From NCBI RefSeq assembly GCF_026012015.1, contig NZ_BRXR01000001.1, positions 4,489,501 through 4,553,500 on the forward strand: a stretch of 64,000 bases of DNA, written 5' to 3'. Position 1 is the first letter of the stretch; every line of letters begins with the position of its first letter. Below, in pieces: positions 28,741 to 36,978 of the stretch. The DNA is from Clostridium omnivorum (GTDB lineage: Bacteria > Bacillota > Clostridia > Clostridiales > Clostridiaceae). The notes under the pieces are model-generated. The model had not been told where the DNA came from and did not search any database. It was given only the letters and a program-made list of their open reading frames with translations. A program made the translations under genes and the position numbers.

Positions 28741-29892
28741 TTATTTGTACGATTTCAAGCTTTTAAAACAATTTATTATCTCATTCTTATCTCTAGTTAA
28801 AGATATCCTAAAATGAGTACTATCGTCAACATCAAATATGCTTCCTGGAGTAACAACAATTCCATATTCCTTTAACAGCTCTTCACAAAATTCAATATTA
28901 CTATAACCATAAGGAGCTTTACACCATAGATAAAAAGTACCTGCGCTATTAAAATATTGTATATTATGCTCATCTAGCAGCATTTCAGCAGCAGCTTTCC
29001 TTTCACTATAAATATTCCTTATTCTGTTTATATAGTCTATATCCAGCTTTAAAGCTGCTTCGGCCGCTTTTTGTATAGGCTTAAATTGACCAGAATCTAC
29101 ATTACTTTTTACTTTAAGCAGTGCACTAATAGCTCTACTATTTCCTACAGCATAACCTATCCTAAATCCTGTCATATTATATATTTTAGAAAACGAACCT
29201 ATTTCTATACATTTTTTCTCAGTGTCAAATTGGAGAATACTTATAGGCTTTACATCAACATCTAATATTTCATTATATGCCCCATCATTACATACTAAAA
29301 TATTATTTTCATATGCAAATTCAACTATCTCTTTAAAAAAATCCGCATTACCTACTGCTCCTGTGGGGTTATTGGGATAGTTTATTATCATTAAATTAGA
29401 CTTATCTAATATTTTAGAAGGAATTGAATTTAAGTTTGGCAAATACATATCTTTTTCTTTGAGCTCAATTTTATAAGTATTTACTCCCCAGAGTTTACAA
29501 CAGGTTTCATACACAGGGTAAGCTGGTGATGGTATTATTGCATAATCTCCTATTCCGCAGCTGGCAGGTATTATATTATTTAATCCCTCTTTAGAGCCAA
29601 TTAATATAATAACCTCGTCATAATTTATATCTACTAAAAATCTGTCTCTATAATATTTTATAACAGCTTCCTTTAAATCTCTCATACCCTCATAGGGTGG
29701 ATAATTATTAAAGCCACTATTGGAAAAATCAGCAACTAATGCCTCTAATATGCTTTTATCAACCTGCAAATCAGGATCTCCAATACTTAAATCTGTTATT
29801 TTAATTCCTTGTTCCTGAAATATATTTTTTATATAATCAAGCTTTCGAAAATGGTACTCTGCTATGGAGCTTATTCTACTATTATATTTCAA
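28741..29892 (-). CDS. PLP-dependent class I/II aminotransferase
   Basis: This 383-residue fold-type I aminotransferase has NYPNNPTGA near residue 171, the Asp203/Tyr206 pair contacting the cofactor, and the Schiff-base lysine at about Lys236 in SFSKIYNMTGFRIG. The DLSIGDPD start and the FKPIQKAAE block resemble LL-diaminopimelate or aspartate-type aminotransferases; I cannot fix the substrate. It stands alone, between yicC and the asparaginase, on the minus strand. Confidence 0.85.
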   Translation of the reverse strand: MKYNSRISSIAEYHFRKLDYIKNIFQEQGIKITDLSIGDPDLQVDKSILEALVADFSNSGFNNYPPYEGMRDLKEAVIKYYRDRFLVDINYDEVIILIGSKEGLNNIIPASCGIGDYAIIPSPAYPVYETCCKLWGVNTYKIELKEKDMYLPNLNSIPSKILDKSNLMIINYPNNPTGAVGNADFFKEIVEFAYENNILVCNDGAYNEILDVDVKPISILQFDTEKKCIEIGSFSKIYNMTGFRIGYAVGNSRAISALLKVKSNVDSGQFKPIQKAAEAALKLDIDYINRIRNIYSERKAAAEMLLDEHNIQYFNSAGTFYLWCKAPYGYSNIEFCEELLKEYGIVVTPGSIFDVDDSTHFRISLTRDKNEIINCFKSLKSYK

Positions 29893-29996
29893 AATAATTC
29901 CCCCAATATAAGACTTTATACCATTTTATTATGAAAATTATGATTTGCTACAAGAATTTAAAGCTCAATTTCACTTAATGTGCATTCAAAAAATTA

Positions 29997-30026
29997 GGAG
30001 TAAAAAAACAAAATTGCTTTTACTCC
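29997..30026 (-). terminator. Terminator after asparaginase gene
   Basis: GGAGTAAA and TTTACTCC arms around a T-rich loop, with a TAATTTTTT tail on the minus strand. Confidence 0.7.
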
Positions 30027-30036
30027 CTAAATTATC

Positions 30037-31029
30037 TTAAAATTTATGATAAAAACCTGACTCAAAAATGTCTTTTATTTCATTAATATTAGTTGTCTTA
30101 CCTAAAGCAAGCATAAGCTTAATTCTTGCCTTTTGCCCTGGTAAATTGTCACCAAAGATAACTCCTAGGTTTCTTAATTCCTTTCCACCTCCGTGGTAAC
30201 CATAAGAATCCAGGACTCTTCCTTGAAAGCATCTAGAAACTAACACTACTGGAATCCCCTGATTAATAGCCTTATGTATTCCTTCTACCATTAATGGAGG
30301 AACATTTCCACGTCCTAAAGCTTCAATAACAAAGCCCTTTGAGCCCTGCTCTATGCAATAATTTATTATTTTAGAGTCCATTCCAGCTGCACATTTTATT
30401 AAATCTACATTTGTTTCAATCTTATCTGTTTCGATATGCTGTTTTTTAATACTGTCCCTATAGAATATAACTTCATTGCTATCAACAATACCTATAGGGC
30501 CAAAATTAGGACTCTTAAAAGTATCCAAGCTCATTGAGTTTGACTTTGTAACTTCGCTTGCACAATTAAGTTCATCATTTAAACAAACCAAAACCCCTCT
30601 ATTTTTTGACTCATTTGAAATAACAGTACAAATAGATGCAGCCAAATTTGATGGTCCATCATAACCAAGCTCTGAGCCATTTCTCATGGCACCAGTTACT
30701 ACAACAGGTTTTTCACTTTTGATTGTTAAATCCAATAAAAATGCAGTTTCCTCCAGAGTATCTGTACCATGTGTTACTACTACACCTGAAATATCTTCTC
30801 TATTTAATAGATTTTGGATATACTTTGATAACTCAAGCATTGTCTCAGGAGACATTTGTGGGCTTGGCAGATTTGAAAAAGAGTATGATTCTACCTGTGC
30901 ATATTCCTCTATACCTGTAACCATAGTCATTATTTCTTCACCAGTTAGAGAAGGCACAGCAGCCTTTATTCTGGGGTCTACCTTCATAGATATAGTTCCA
31001 CCATTAAATACAACAGCTACTTTTTTCAT
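30037..31029 (-). CDS. L-asparaginase (type I, cytoplasmic)
   Basis: It hydrolyses asparagine to aspartate and ammonia. The 330-residue protein has the nucleophile Thr12 in FNGGTIS and the second catalytic Thr in VVTHGTDTLEETAF, and AMRNGSELGYDGPSNL. No signal peptide is present. The start has only a weak binding site (GGTAGTG), and that element is part of a predicted leader hairpin, so translation may be regulated. Confidence 0.92.
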   Translation of the reverse strand: MKKVAVVFNGGTISMKVDPRIKAAVPSLTGEEIMTMVTGIEEYAQVESYSFSNLPSPQMSPETMLELSKYIQNLLNREDISGVVVTHGTDTLEETAFLLDLTIKSEKPVVVTGAMRNGSELGYDGPSNLAASICTVISNESKNRGVLVCLNDELNCASEVTKSNSMSLDTFKSPNFGPIGIVDSNEVIFYRDSIKKQHIETDKIETNVDLIKCAAGMDSKIINYCIEQGSKGFVIEALGRGNVPPLMVEGIHKAINQGIPVVLVSRCFQGRVLDSYGYHGGGKELRNLGVIFGDNLPGQKARIKLMLALGKTTNINEIKDIFESGFYHKF

Positions 31030-31037
31030 AAATTACA

Positions 31038-31082
31038 CTACCAAAAAGCAAATACAATTAAGGGTATTTACGTTCCTGGCAG
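31038..31082 (-). promoter_or_regulatory. Stem-loop in asparaginase leader
   Basis: In the minus-strand transcript CTGCCA pairs with TGGTAG, and inside it GTAAATAC pairs with GTATTTGC, giving a two-part hairpin that ends nine bases before the asparaginase ATG. The right arm contains the only Shine-Dalgarno-like GGTAG. A G6 run lies just upstream in a block much richer in GC than its surroundings (about 31070-31100). I match it to no riboswitch family. Confidence 0.45.
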
Positions 31083-31175
31083 CTGTTCACCCCCCGCGTT
31101 AAAATTTGTAAATTTTACTTTTATTGAAGCTTATCTTTCATTCAATTTATATTTTACAATATATTTTGCAAAAAT

Positions 31176-31313
31176 TCATCTTTTTTTTGAATTTAGTTTA
31201 TCATCATTTTTTTCTAATTGCTCATCATATTTATTTGTCTTTATTGTTTGCTTTAATAGATAGTTTCTAGGAGCAGTTATGTATAATCTTGATTTATCCT
31301 TAATGTTATGCAA
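31176..31313 (-). CDS. Tiny basic ORF (uncertain)
   Basis: This 45-residue lysine-rich ORF starts at TTG after GGTGGGTGAT; an in-frame ATG at 31319 is too close to that element. I see no domain, signal or membrane segment, and do not recognise it. It follows a terminator of the previous small gene, on the same strand. Coding status is uncertain. Confidence 0.3.
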   Translation of the reverse strand: MHNIKDKSRLYITAPRNYLLKQTIKTNKYDEQLEKNDDKLNSKKR

Positions 31314-31336
31314 AAACATCACCCACCAGTTTTTAA

Positions 31337-31357
31337 AAGGAACCTATCAGGTTCCTT
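31337..31357 (-). terminator. Terminator in small-ORF cluster
   Basis: AAGGAACCT and AGGTTCCTT, perfect nine-base arms around a three-base loop, then TTTTAAAAA on the minus strand. It abuts the stop of the 38-residue ORF. Confidence 0.8.
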
Positions 31358-31474
31358 CTAAAATTTTTCATTTAAAGTTCTTCTTCTAACTTCTTTATTT
31401 TCTCTTGCATCCTTCATATCAACTCTATCTTCTTCTTTATTTTTTTTCCTTTGTTCCTTTTCTCTCTTTGTCAT
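31358..31474 (-). CDS. Tiny highly charged protein
   Basis: This 38-residue protein is almost entirely Lys, Arg, Glu, Asp and Asn (starts MTKREKEQRKKNKEED). The ATG follows GGGAGG at eight bases, and a strong terminator touches the stop, so expression is likely. No family recognised; probably an unstructured peptide or small spore-type protein. Confidence 0.55.
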   Translation of the reverse strand: MTKREKEQRKKNKEEDRVDMKDARENKEVRRRTLNEKF

Positions 31475-31506
31475 AATAATACCTCCCATTTATTTAGCTT
31501 AATTTG

Positions 31507-31671
31507 TTAGTCTTCTAATATGGTGCTATCAGGCTTCAGATTATCTGGTGCTTCATATTTTGGAGTTGGATTGTTAGCTATTGTTGTAACATTCTCAGAA
31601 TTTTTCTTTATCTCACTTGCAATTATATTTTCAGCCTTGCTTTTTATTTTTTTTACCCTATTATTACTCAT
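31507..31671 (-). CDS. Tiny hydrophilic protein
   Basis: This 54-residue protein starts MSNNRVKKIKSKAENIIASE and ends with a Pro-containing acidic part. The ATG follows AAGGAG. There is no signal or membrane segment, and no family recognised. It is one of a run of short genes on the minus strand upstream of the asparaginase gene. Confidence 0.5.
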   Translation of the reverse strand: MSNNRVKKIKSKAENIIASEIKKNSENVTTIANNPTPKYEAPDNLKPDSTILED

Positions 31672-31704
31672 AGTAATACTCCTTACTTTTATTAAAAAAG
31701 AGCC

Positions 31705-31839
31705 TTATAGCTCCGGTTTTACATTATCATTTTTTCTATTAAAAGCAACCTTTTCAGCACTATGATTTATTTCTCCATTGTCAGTTCTTTTTAATCCCAT
31801 TGCACTTCTTTGTTTATTAGTTAACCTATTTTTATGCAT
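31705..31839 (-). CDS. Tiny basic protein
   Basis: This 44-residue protein starts MHKNRLTNKQRSAMGLKRTD. The ATG follows AAAGGAGTG. A weak hairpin with a T6 run (GGAGC/GCTCT) overlaps the stop. The size and Asn/Lys/Arg bias recall small acid-soluble spore proteins, but no known SASP motif is seen. Confidence 0.5.
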   Translation of the reverse strand: MHKNRLTNKQRSAMGLKRTDNGEINHSAEKVAFNRKNDNVKPEL

Positions 31840-31956
31840 GTTATATTACACTCCTTTCTCTTTCACTTATATTTTCTCCACTAGGCATTCTTTTATGCTA
31901 GAATATAAAAATAGATATGCATTTAGGTTATTAATGCTGCTTATTTTTAACAAACT

Positions 31957-31986
31957 AAAGACCTGCAGATAAGATTGCAGGTCTTT
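31957..31986. terminator. Strong palindromic terminator-like hairpin
   Basis: AAAGACCTGCA and TGCAGGTCTTT, perfect 11-base arms around eight bases, just beyond the stop of the 43-residue ORF. The T-run is short on both sides. Confidence 0.6.
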
Positions 31987-31998
31987 AAGTAAAAATAA

Positions 31999-32130
31999 TT
32001 ACCTTTTTTCTTTATTATTTTGCCTTTCAGCTAATTTATTGGCATCATCGCATACTTCAATAGCATTGCAACAGCCTAAAAGTACAGCCATGGCTACAAT
32101 TAATAGTACTGAGAATACAGCAAAAAACAT
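31999..32130 (-). CDS. Small single-span membrane protein
   Basis: This 43-residue protein has one N-terminal hydrophobic helix (about residues 2-20) ending LLGCC, a third Cys at 27, and a hydrophilic tail ending in KEKR. LLGC is lipobox-like but there is no basic n-region, so lipidation is doubtful. The ATG follows CAGGAGGCAAATA. A strong hairpin follows the stop. Family unknown. Confidence 0.6.
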   Translation of the reverse strand: MFFAVFSVLLIVAMAVLLGCCNAIEVCDDANKLAERQNNKEKR

Positions 32131-32305
32131 TATTTGCCTCCTGATAATTAACTATACTATATACTATGATTTATCTTTAATTAGTGAAATTATAATTTAG
32201 TTATTATTTAAAATTATACTCCGTACTATTTAAGGTAGCCTTACATTATTATCTCTAAGCTATTTAAAATATCCACATTTTGTAGATTAATATAAAACAG
32301 AACTT

Positions 32306-33070
32306 TTATTTATTCATTCCAGTGTAAATCATAATTGCTTCTTTCAAAAATTCTGCAGTTCCTGACTGTTTCTTATCATAATACTGTGTAAATCTTTCAT
32401 CATTTACATACATCTGAGCAATTCCTGCGTGCGCTTCCTTACTATAACTATCCCAGTAAAAACTCAACCATTGACGATGCAAATCTGCAGCCTTTTGAGC
32501 CAGTTCACCAGCTGGGTCTCCAGTTTTAAATGCTGCATCAAGAGTTTCTATTACTTCGTTACCAAGTGCTGTTATTTCATCATATTCTTCCTTAGTCATA
32601 TTCTTTAATTTATTATTTGACTTGTTTACTGCTTCGTCTCCATACTTTTCACGTATTTCTTTACCATATTTTTTTTCATTTTCATCAATTTGCTTTTGTT
32701 TAAATCCTTCGAATTTTTCTATATCAGACATCTTAATTCTCCCTTCCGTTAAAGCTATTGTTTTTTCTACATTTGCTATTAACATATCCAATTGTTCTCT
32801 TTTTTCAAGAAGCTTTTCATGGTGTTCTTTTAGTGCCCTTGTTCCATCAAAAGAAGGTGCTTTTATTATTTCTTTTATACTTTCTAAATTTACACCTAAT
32901 TCTTTATAAAAAAGTATCTGCTGAAGTGTATCAACCTCTTTAGGTCCATATATGCGATATCCTGATGAGTTAATTCTTGCCGGCTTTAGAATTCCTATTT
33001 CATCATAATACCTCAAAGTACGAGTGCTGACACCAGCCAGTTTACTAAGCTTTTGCACTGTATATTCCAT
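32306..33070 (-). CDS. MerR family regulator with TipAS domain
   Basis: This 254-residue TipAL/Mta-type regulator has an N-terminal MerR helix-turn-helix and wing (KLAGVSTRTLRYYDEIGILKP), a coiled dimer helix, and a C-terminal antibiotic-recognition (TipAS) domain from about residue 130 to 254 with FYWDSYSKEAHAGIAQMY. Such proteins activate drug-resistance promoters on binding their ligand. The ATG at 33070 follows GGAGGCGGTAAC. No transporter is directly linked, although a MATE gene lies 3 kb away. Confidence 0.92.
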   Translation of the reverse strand: MEYTVQKLSKLAGVSTRTLRYYDEIGILKPARINSSGYRIYGPKEVDTLQQILFYKELGVNLESIKEIIKAPSFDGTRALKEHHEKLLEKREQLDMLIANVEKTIALTEGRIKMSDIEKFEGFKQKQIDENEKKYGKEIREKYGDEAVNKSNNKLKNMTKEEYDEITALGNEVIETLDAAFKTGDPAGELAQKAADLHRQWLSFYWDSYSKEAHAGIAQMYVNDERFTQYYDKKQSGTAEFLKEAIMIYTGMNK

Positions 33071-33092
33071 GTTACCGCCTCCTGACAATTTA

Positions 33093-33123
33093 ACTATACA
33101 CCTTTACGCTGCGTCAATGTCAA
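33093..33123 (-). promoter_or_regulatory. MerR-type promoter with 19-bp spacer
   Basis: Minus strand TTGACA and TATAGT are separated by exactly 19 bases, the elongated spacer of MerR-activated promoters. A near-perfect dyad (TTGACGC, A, GCGTAAA) occupies the spacer. It points to autoregulation of the MerR/TipAS gene, whose ATG lies about 17 bases past the probable start of transcription. Confidence 0.75.
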
Positions 33124-33152
33124 TAAAATATTTTAAATAATTAGTAAACAAA

Positions 33153-33177
33153 AAGACTCACTATAAAAGCAAGTCTT
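33153..33177 (-). terminator. Terminator after metallophosphoesterase gene
   Basis: AAGACT and AGTCTT arms and a T5 run on the minus strand. Confidence 0.6.
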
Positions 33178-33208
33178 AAATACTATATTCATAGTTAATT
33201 TTAGCACC

Positions 33209-34105
33209 CTATTTATACTTAAAATAATCTTGAAGTTTTTTTGGTCCAGCTAAAACTTCCCTGCCAATAAACAATGTACCATCAAATTTGGTTTTCATAG
33301 TCCATTTCACTAGAGAAATATTTCCATAGTTAATTTCTATAGCTGTTATACATCTAGGGTGAACACAGCTTCCATCATTAAAATATGGAGGCTCATTAGT
33401 TTCAGGAAAAATTGGTCTGTGAGTATGTCCGGCTATTAGTACATGCTTCTCTTTTATTACCCATTCAGTAAGTTTTTTTCCTACTGCCTCTTTCTTTTCA
33501 TAGTTTTTTGCAGCACTTGTAGGATCATTTACTCCATAAGATTCAAGAGGTTTCCACAAGTACCTAACTAAAAATCTGCTTATTTTCCATAGCGTGCTAT
33601 TTAAATAATCTACTTGGTGTCCGTGAATTAAAAGAATCTTATCATTAGTTACTTTGTGTCTTAATATTAAACCTTCATGTAACTTTATATTTTCAAATAG
33701 AGGAACATTTCTTTTCTGGCGTTCATCATAGTATTCATATAGATTATTTTTTACAAAATTATTATTATTCTTTACCATATCATGATTTCCATAAATAAAA
33801 TAAGCTCTTTCTTCATTATAGAATCTTTTTAGTAATGAAAATGCGTCACTATGAATGTGCACAATGTCATAGAAGCTTTTATTTTCCCATAGTTCATCTC
33901 CATCACCTAGTTCTATATAGATATATTTTTGATTATAATAATATGTTAAAGCAGCATAATATAGATTTTGGTTTTTCGAAAAATCATCTGCCCAGTTTCC
34001 ATCTCCTCTATGACAGTCACTTATTAATACTATTCTTGAAGAATTATCAAATGGTATTTGCTCAGCTGACTCAAAGACCTTAGTTATGCATTTTAATCTA
34101 CTCAT
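33209..34105 (-). CDS. Calcineurin-like metallophosphoesterase
   Basis: This 298-residue cytoplasmic protein carries the metallophosphoesterase motifs in order: SDCHRGD, GDGDELW (variant GDxxD), YGNHD, IHGHQVDY and AGHTHRP. UDP-2,3-diacylglucosamine hydrolase and other phosphohydrolases share this pattern; substrate unknown. The ATG follows AGGGGGAAA. It stands alone between the MerR gene and the DUF4474 gene. Confidence 0.85.
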   Translation of the reverse strand: MSRLKCITKVFESAEQIPFDNSSRIVLISDCHRGDGNWADDFSKNQNLYYAALTYYYNQKYIYIELGDGDELWENKSFYDIVHIHSDAFSLLKRFYNEERAYFIYGNHDMVKNNNNFVKNNLYEYYDERQKRNVPLFENIKLHEGLILRHKVTNDKILLIHGHQVDYLNSTLWKISRFLVRYLWKPLESYGVNDPTSAAKNYEKKEAVGKKLTEWVIKEKHVLIAGHTHRPIFPETNEPPYFNDGSCVHPRCITAIEINYGNISLVKWTMKTKFDGTLFIGREVLAGPKKLQDYFKYK

Positions 34106-34188
34106 TTTCCCCCTACCATTATAATTAATCTTACTATATTACAATATATTCCTATGAATATTAAAAAGAACGCAATAAATATGACAAT

Positions 34189-34209
34189 GGCAGGAATACT
34201 CTTCCTGCC
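34189..34209 (-). terminator. Hairpin after DUF4474 gene
   Basis: GGCAGGAA and TTCCTGCC arms nine bases after the stop. The T-run is weak. Confidence 0.55.
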
Positions 34210-34218
34210 TTAGCATTT

Positions 34219-35268
34219 TTAATCGATATAACTTTTAATCTTTTCATATTTATCATATATTCCTTTTGGTTTTCCAACCTTCCCCAACATTTCGTAGATA
34301 TCAGGCGCTTTTTGCTGTAGGGCTTTTAATTTGTCCGGGAATTTATTATAACCTGCAGTTATTTCTTGATATTTATCACATAAAAGTTTATTTTTCTTTT
34401 GTATTAGTTTATCCGTTTCCTTGGTTCGTGTAAATGGTTGAGGTGTGCGCGGTTCTTTGAATTTTAAACTTACATTAAATCCATTTATGACAATTTCCTT
34501 TTCTGAATAACCTGCATTCTTTAGTCCATCAATAAATGCACTAAGCATTTTTTTATCTTTTAAGGTAATAGTTAGTATCAAAGTTAATTCCCATGGTTCT
34601 GAGTACTCTCCCAATTTAAAGCCAGTAAGCCACCAATGTCTGCCTCTTCTTGAGAATAACGCTTTACCATTCTTTTTTAAAACAAATGCCATTTCAAGTC
34701 TATCTTCATCACTTGCTGAATGATAGAAGGTTCCATTAAAAATTCCAGGAATATTTAAATCAGGTCCCTCTGTTGTATAAATCCCTATTTCTGCTCCTGT
34801 TGTCATGTCATATTGGCCTTTCCAAAATTCAATTAGCCATCTTTTACCTTCATATTCAAAGGTAATTGGTTCACAGTCAATAATCATCCCCCAAGGTGCT
34901 GCTGCTTCATCATAAAGGCGGCAGTAACCATGATCTTTTTGCCAAGGATCCATATTGGAATAAAATATATCTTGAAGAGGATCATATGAGTAGCCGGCTG
35001 CCTCTATTGCATTATTCAACGAATCATCATCAAGGCCATTTTTTCCATTGAACAGTGCTTTTATTGCAGCTATACCATGGAATCTTTGCGGCACACCTCG
35101 ATATATTATAAAAGCAAACAAACCTGCAAATACTAAAATGGAAATTACAAGTACAAGAATCCAATTATAGGAGATTTTTTCTTCAAAGGCTTGTATCTGA
35201 AAAGATGCCGCTGTTACTGTAGCTCTTATTAATAAATTAAATATACTTGAGCATAATGCAAAAAGCAT
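34219..35268 (-). CDS. DUF4474 domain membrane protein
   Basis: This 349-residue protein has two N-terminal hydrophobic segments, then a DUF4474 domain at about 85-240 with GYSYDPLQDIFYSNMDPWQ and the following GYCRLYDEAAAPWGMIIDCE block. The C-terminal 100 residues are charged and helical. The function of the domain is unknown. The ATG at 35268 follows GGGGTGATTTTT; an ATG at 35301 has no binding site. Confidence 0.78.
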   Translation of the reverse strand: MLFALCSSIFNLLIRATVTAASFQIQAFEEKISYNWILVLVISILVFAGLFAFIIYRGVPQRFHGIAAIKALFNGKNGLDDDSLNNAIEAAGYSYDPLQDIFYSNMDPWQKDHGYCRLYDEAAAPWGMIIDCEPITFEYEGKRWLIEFWKGQYDMTTGAEIGIYTTEGPDLNIPGIFNGTFYHSASDEDRLEMAFVLKKNGKALFSRRGRHWWLTGFKLGEYSEPWELTLILTITLKDKKMLSAFIDGLKNAGYSEKEIVINGFNVSLKFKEPRTPQPFTRTKETDKLIQKKNKLLCDKYQEITAGYNKFPDKLKALQQKAPDIYEMLGKVGKPKGIYDKYEKIKSYID

Positions 35269-35349
35269 AAAAATCACCCCAAATAGATTATTTTGTATCA
35301 TAATATTCTAAATGGAATGATTATGTTATAAAAACTGTAAAAATAATTA

Positions 35350-36711
35350 TTATGCAGTAATTATCTCTTTGCTGCTTAAATTTTCTTTAGCTGAATCCTT
35401 AAAATACTTTCTAAGAGAAATACCTTCATACGTAATCATAAAAATCCAACCAACTGCAATTCCATAGCATACGCTTGGAACCCCAAAATAGGGGGCTAAT
35501 AAGTAAGATAATAAAACTCTTATAGATATTTGCCCTAATGTAGCCACTAAAGTTATACGAAGCTTACCAACGCCTCTAAAAAATCCCTGGAATATATTAC
35601 AAAATCCTGATAAAACATAAAAAACAGACATTATTTTTAGATACTGAACCCCTATTGATATTACCTGTTTTTCAGAAGCTGCAACAAATAGATTCATAAT
35701 TTTTTCTGCCCATATAAATACTATTACTGCCGTAATTAAGCAGTAAACAGTAATTATAATATTGCTTTTTTTATATCCTTCTACAATCCTCTCCTTTTTT
35801 CCAGCACCCTTATTTTGTGCGGAATAAGTTGCTACGGATGCTGCAAAGCTGTCTCCAGGTGATAATAAAAAAGCATCCACTCTTGTAACTGAATTATAAG
35901 CCGCTATTGCATTTGTTCCAAAGGGGTTTACTACACCTTGAACTAATAGTTTACCAATATATAAACAAGTTTGCTGAAGGGCTGATACCCAGCTATATTG
36001 AATAGTTCTTCTTAATAGTGGCTTGTCTATTATGTATTCTTTCTTCTTAAGCTTAATTAAAGGTATCTTCATATAAATATAAGCTATACATAAAAGTGAA
36101 GAAACCCCTTGAGCAATTACAGTTGCTATTGCTGAACCAGCAACTCCAAGCTTAAAAACTACAACAAAAATTATACACAAGATACCATTTAAAATACAAG
36201 AAATAATCAAAAATATTAATGGTGTTTTTGAATCACCTATTGCCCTCAAGGCAGAAGAATAGAAGTTATATAAAAACGAAAAAATTAATCCTCCAAATAT
36301 TATTTTTAAATATATATCTGCATCATTTAAAATTTCTTCTGGGGTACCTGTAACAGTAAGTATCCACCTTGATAGAAGAATGCAAATAATAGACATTGCT
36401 ATAGAGAATAATGTTCCAACAATTAATGCTGTGGAAACTTCTCTCTTTAAAGCATTATATTTCCCTGCACCAAAAAGCTGAGACATAAGAACTGAAGTAC
36501 CAATACAAATTCCAAATATGAAAAATATTGCAATTGACATAATTGGGTTTGCTACACCAACTGAGGCTAATGCATTTTTCCCAATCAATCTGCCAACTAT
36601 TATTGCATCTGTAGTATTATATAACTGTTGAAATATATTGCCTAAAACCATAGGTATAGCAAAGGTAATTAGAATTTTAGATGTGCTTCCTTCTGTCATA
36701 TCACCCTTCAT
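35350..36711 (-). CDS. MATE family efflux transporter
   Basis: This 453-residue multidrug/oligosaccharidyl-lipid/polysaccharide exporter has about twelve membrane spans, with GNIFQQLYNTTDAIIVGRLIG in helix 1-2 and the matching repeat in the second half. Sodium- or proton-coupled drug export is typical. The ATG at 36711 follows TTAGGAGATGG. It could be a target of the nearby MerR/TipAS regulator, but no matching promoter is visible. Confidence 0.9.
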   Translation of the reverse strand: MKGDMTEGSTSKILITFAIPMVLGNIFQQLYNTTDAIIVGRLIGKNALASVGVANPIMSIAIFFIFGICIGTSVLMSQLFGAGKYNALKREVSTALIVGTLFSIAMSIICILLSRWILTVTGTPEEILNDADIYLKIIFGGLIFSFLYNFYSSALRAIGDSKTPLIFLIISCILNGILCIIFVVVFKLGVAGSAIATVIAQGVSSLLCIAYIYMKIPLIKLKKKEYIIDKPLLRRTIQYSWVSALQQTCLYIGKLLVQGVVNPFGTNAIAAYNSVTRVDAFLLSPGDSFAASVATYSAQNKGAGKKERIVEGYKKSNIIITVYCLITAVIVFIWAEKIMNLFVAASEKQVISIGVQYLKIMSVFYVLSGFCNIFQGFFRGVGKLRITLVATLGQISIRVLLSYLLAPYFGVPSVCYGIAVGWIFMITYEGISLRKYFKDSAKENLSSKEIITA

Positions 36712-36922
36712 AAATCCATCTCCTAACAATGATTTATCTTATGCCTTTTTAATCAATTGAATTATAGCATACATAATAATATAATAAAAATATTAATTAT
36801 TGATAACAACTATATACTTTTTTATATAGATCAAAAGATAGTAGACAAAAATAAATCTGTTTAATAATTTTAAGCTTATATATAAACATTTTATATATTA
36901 ATATGAATTAGCTAAAAAATCA

Positions 36923-36949
36923 GCACCACCCATTTTTTATAGGTGGTGC
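36923..36949 (-). terminator. Terminator after GH31 gene
   Basis: GCACCACC and GGTGGTGC arms with a TGATTTTTT tail on the minus strand. Confidence 0.8.
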
Positions 36950-36978
36950 AGAATACATATATGTGTTTTATTAATATA

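Noticed and set aside
31030-31110. T-box or known riboswitch before the asparaginase gene
   Set aside because: No AGGGTGGNACCGCG T-box motif and no match I know to other classes; kept only as an unassigned hairpin.
31520-31972. Plus-strand ORFs over the small-gene cluster
   Set aside because: They lack binding sites and are opposite minus-strand ORFs that have good sites and terminators.
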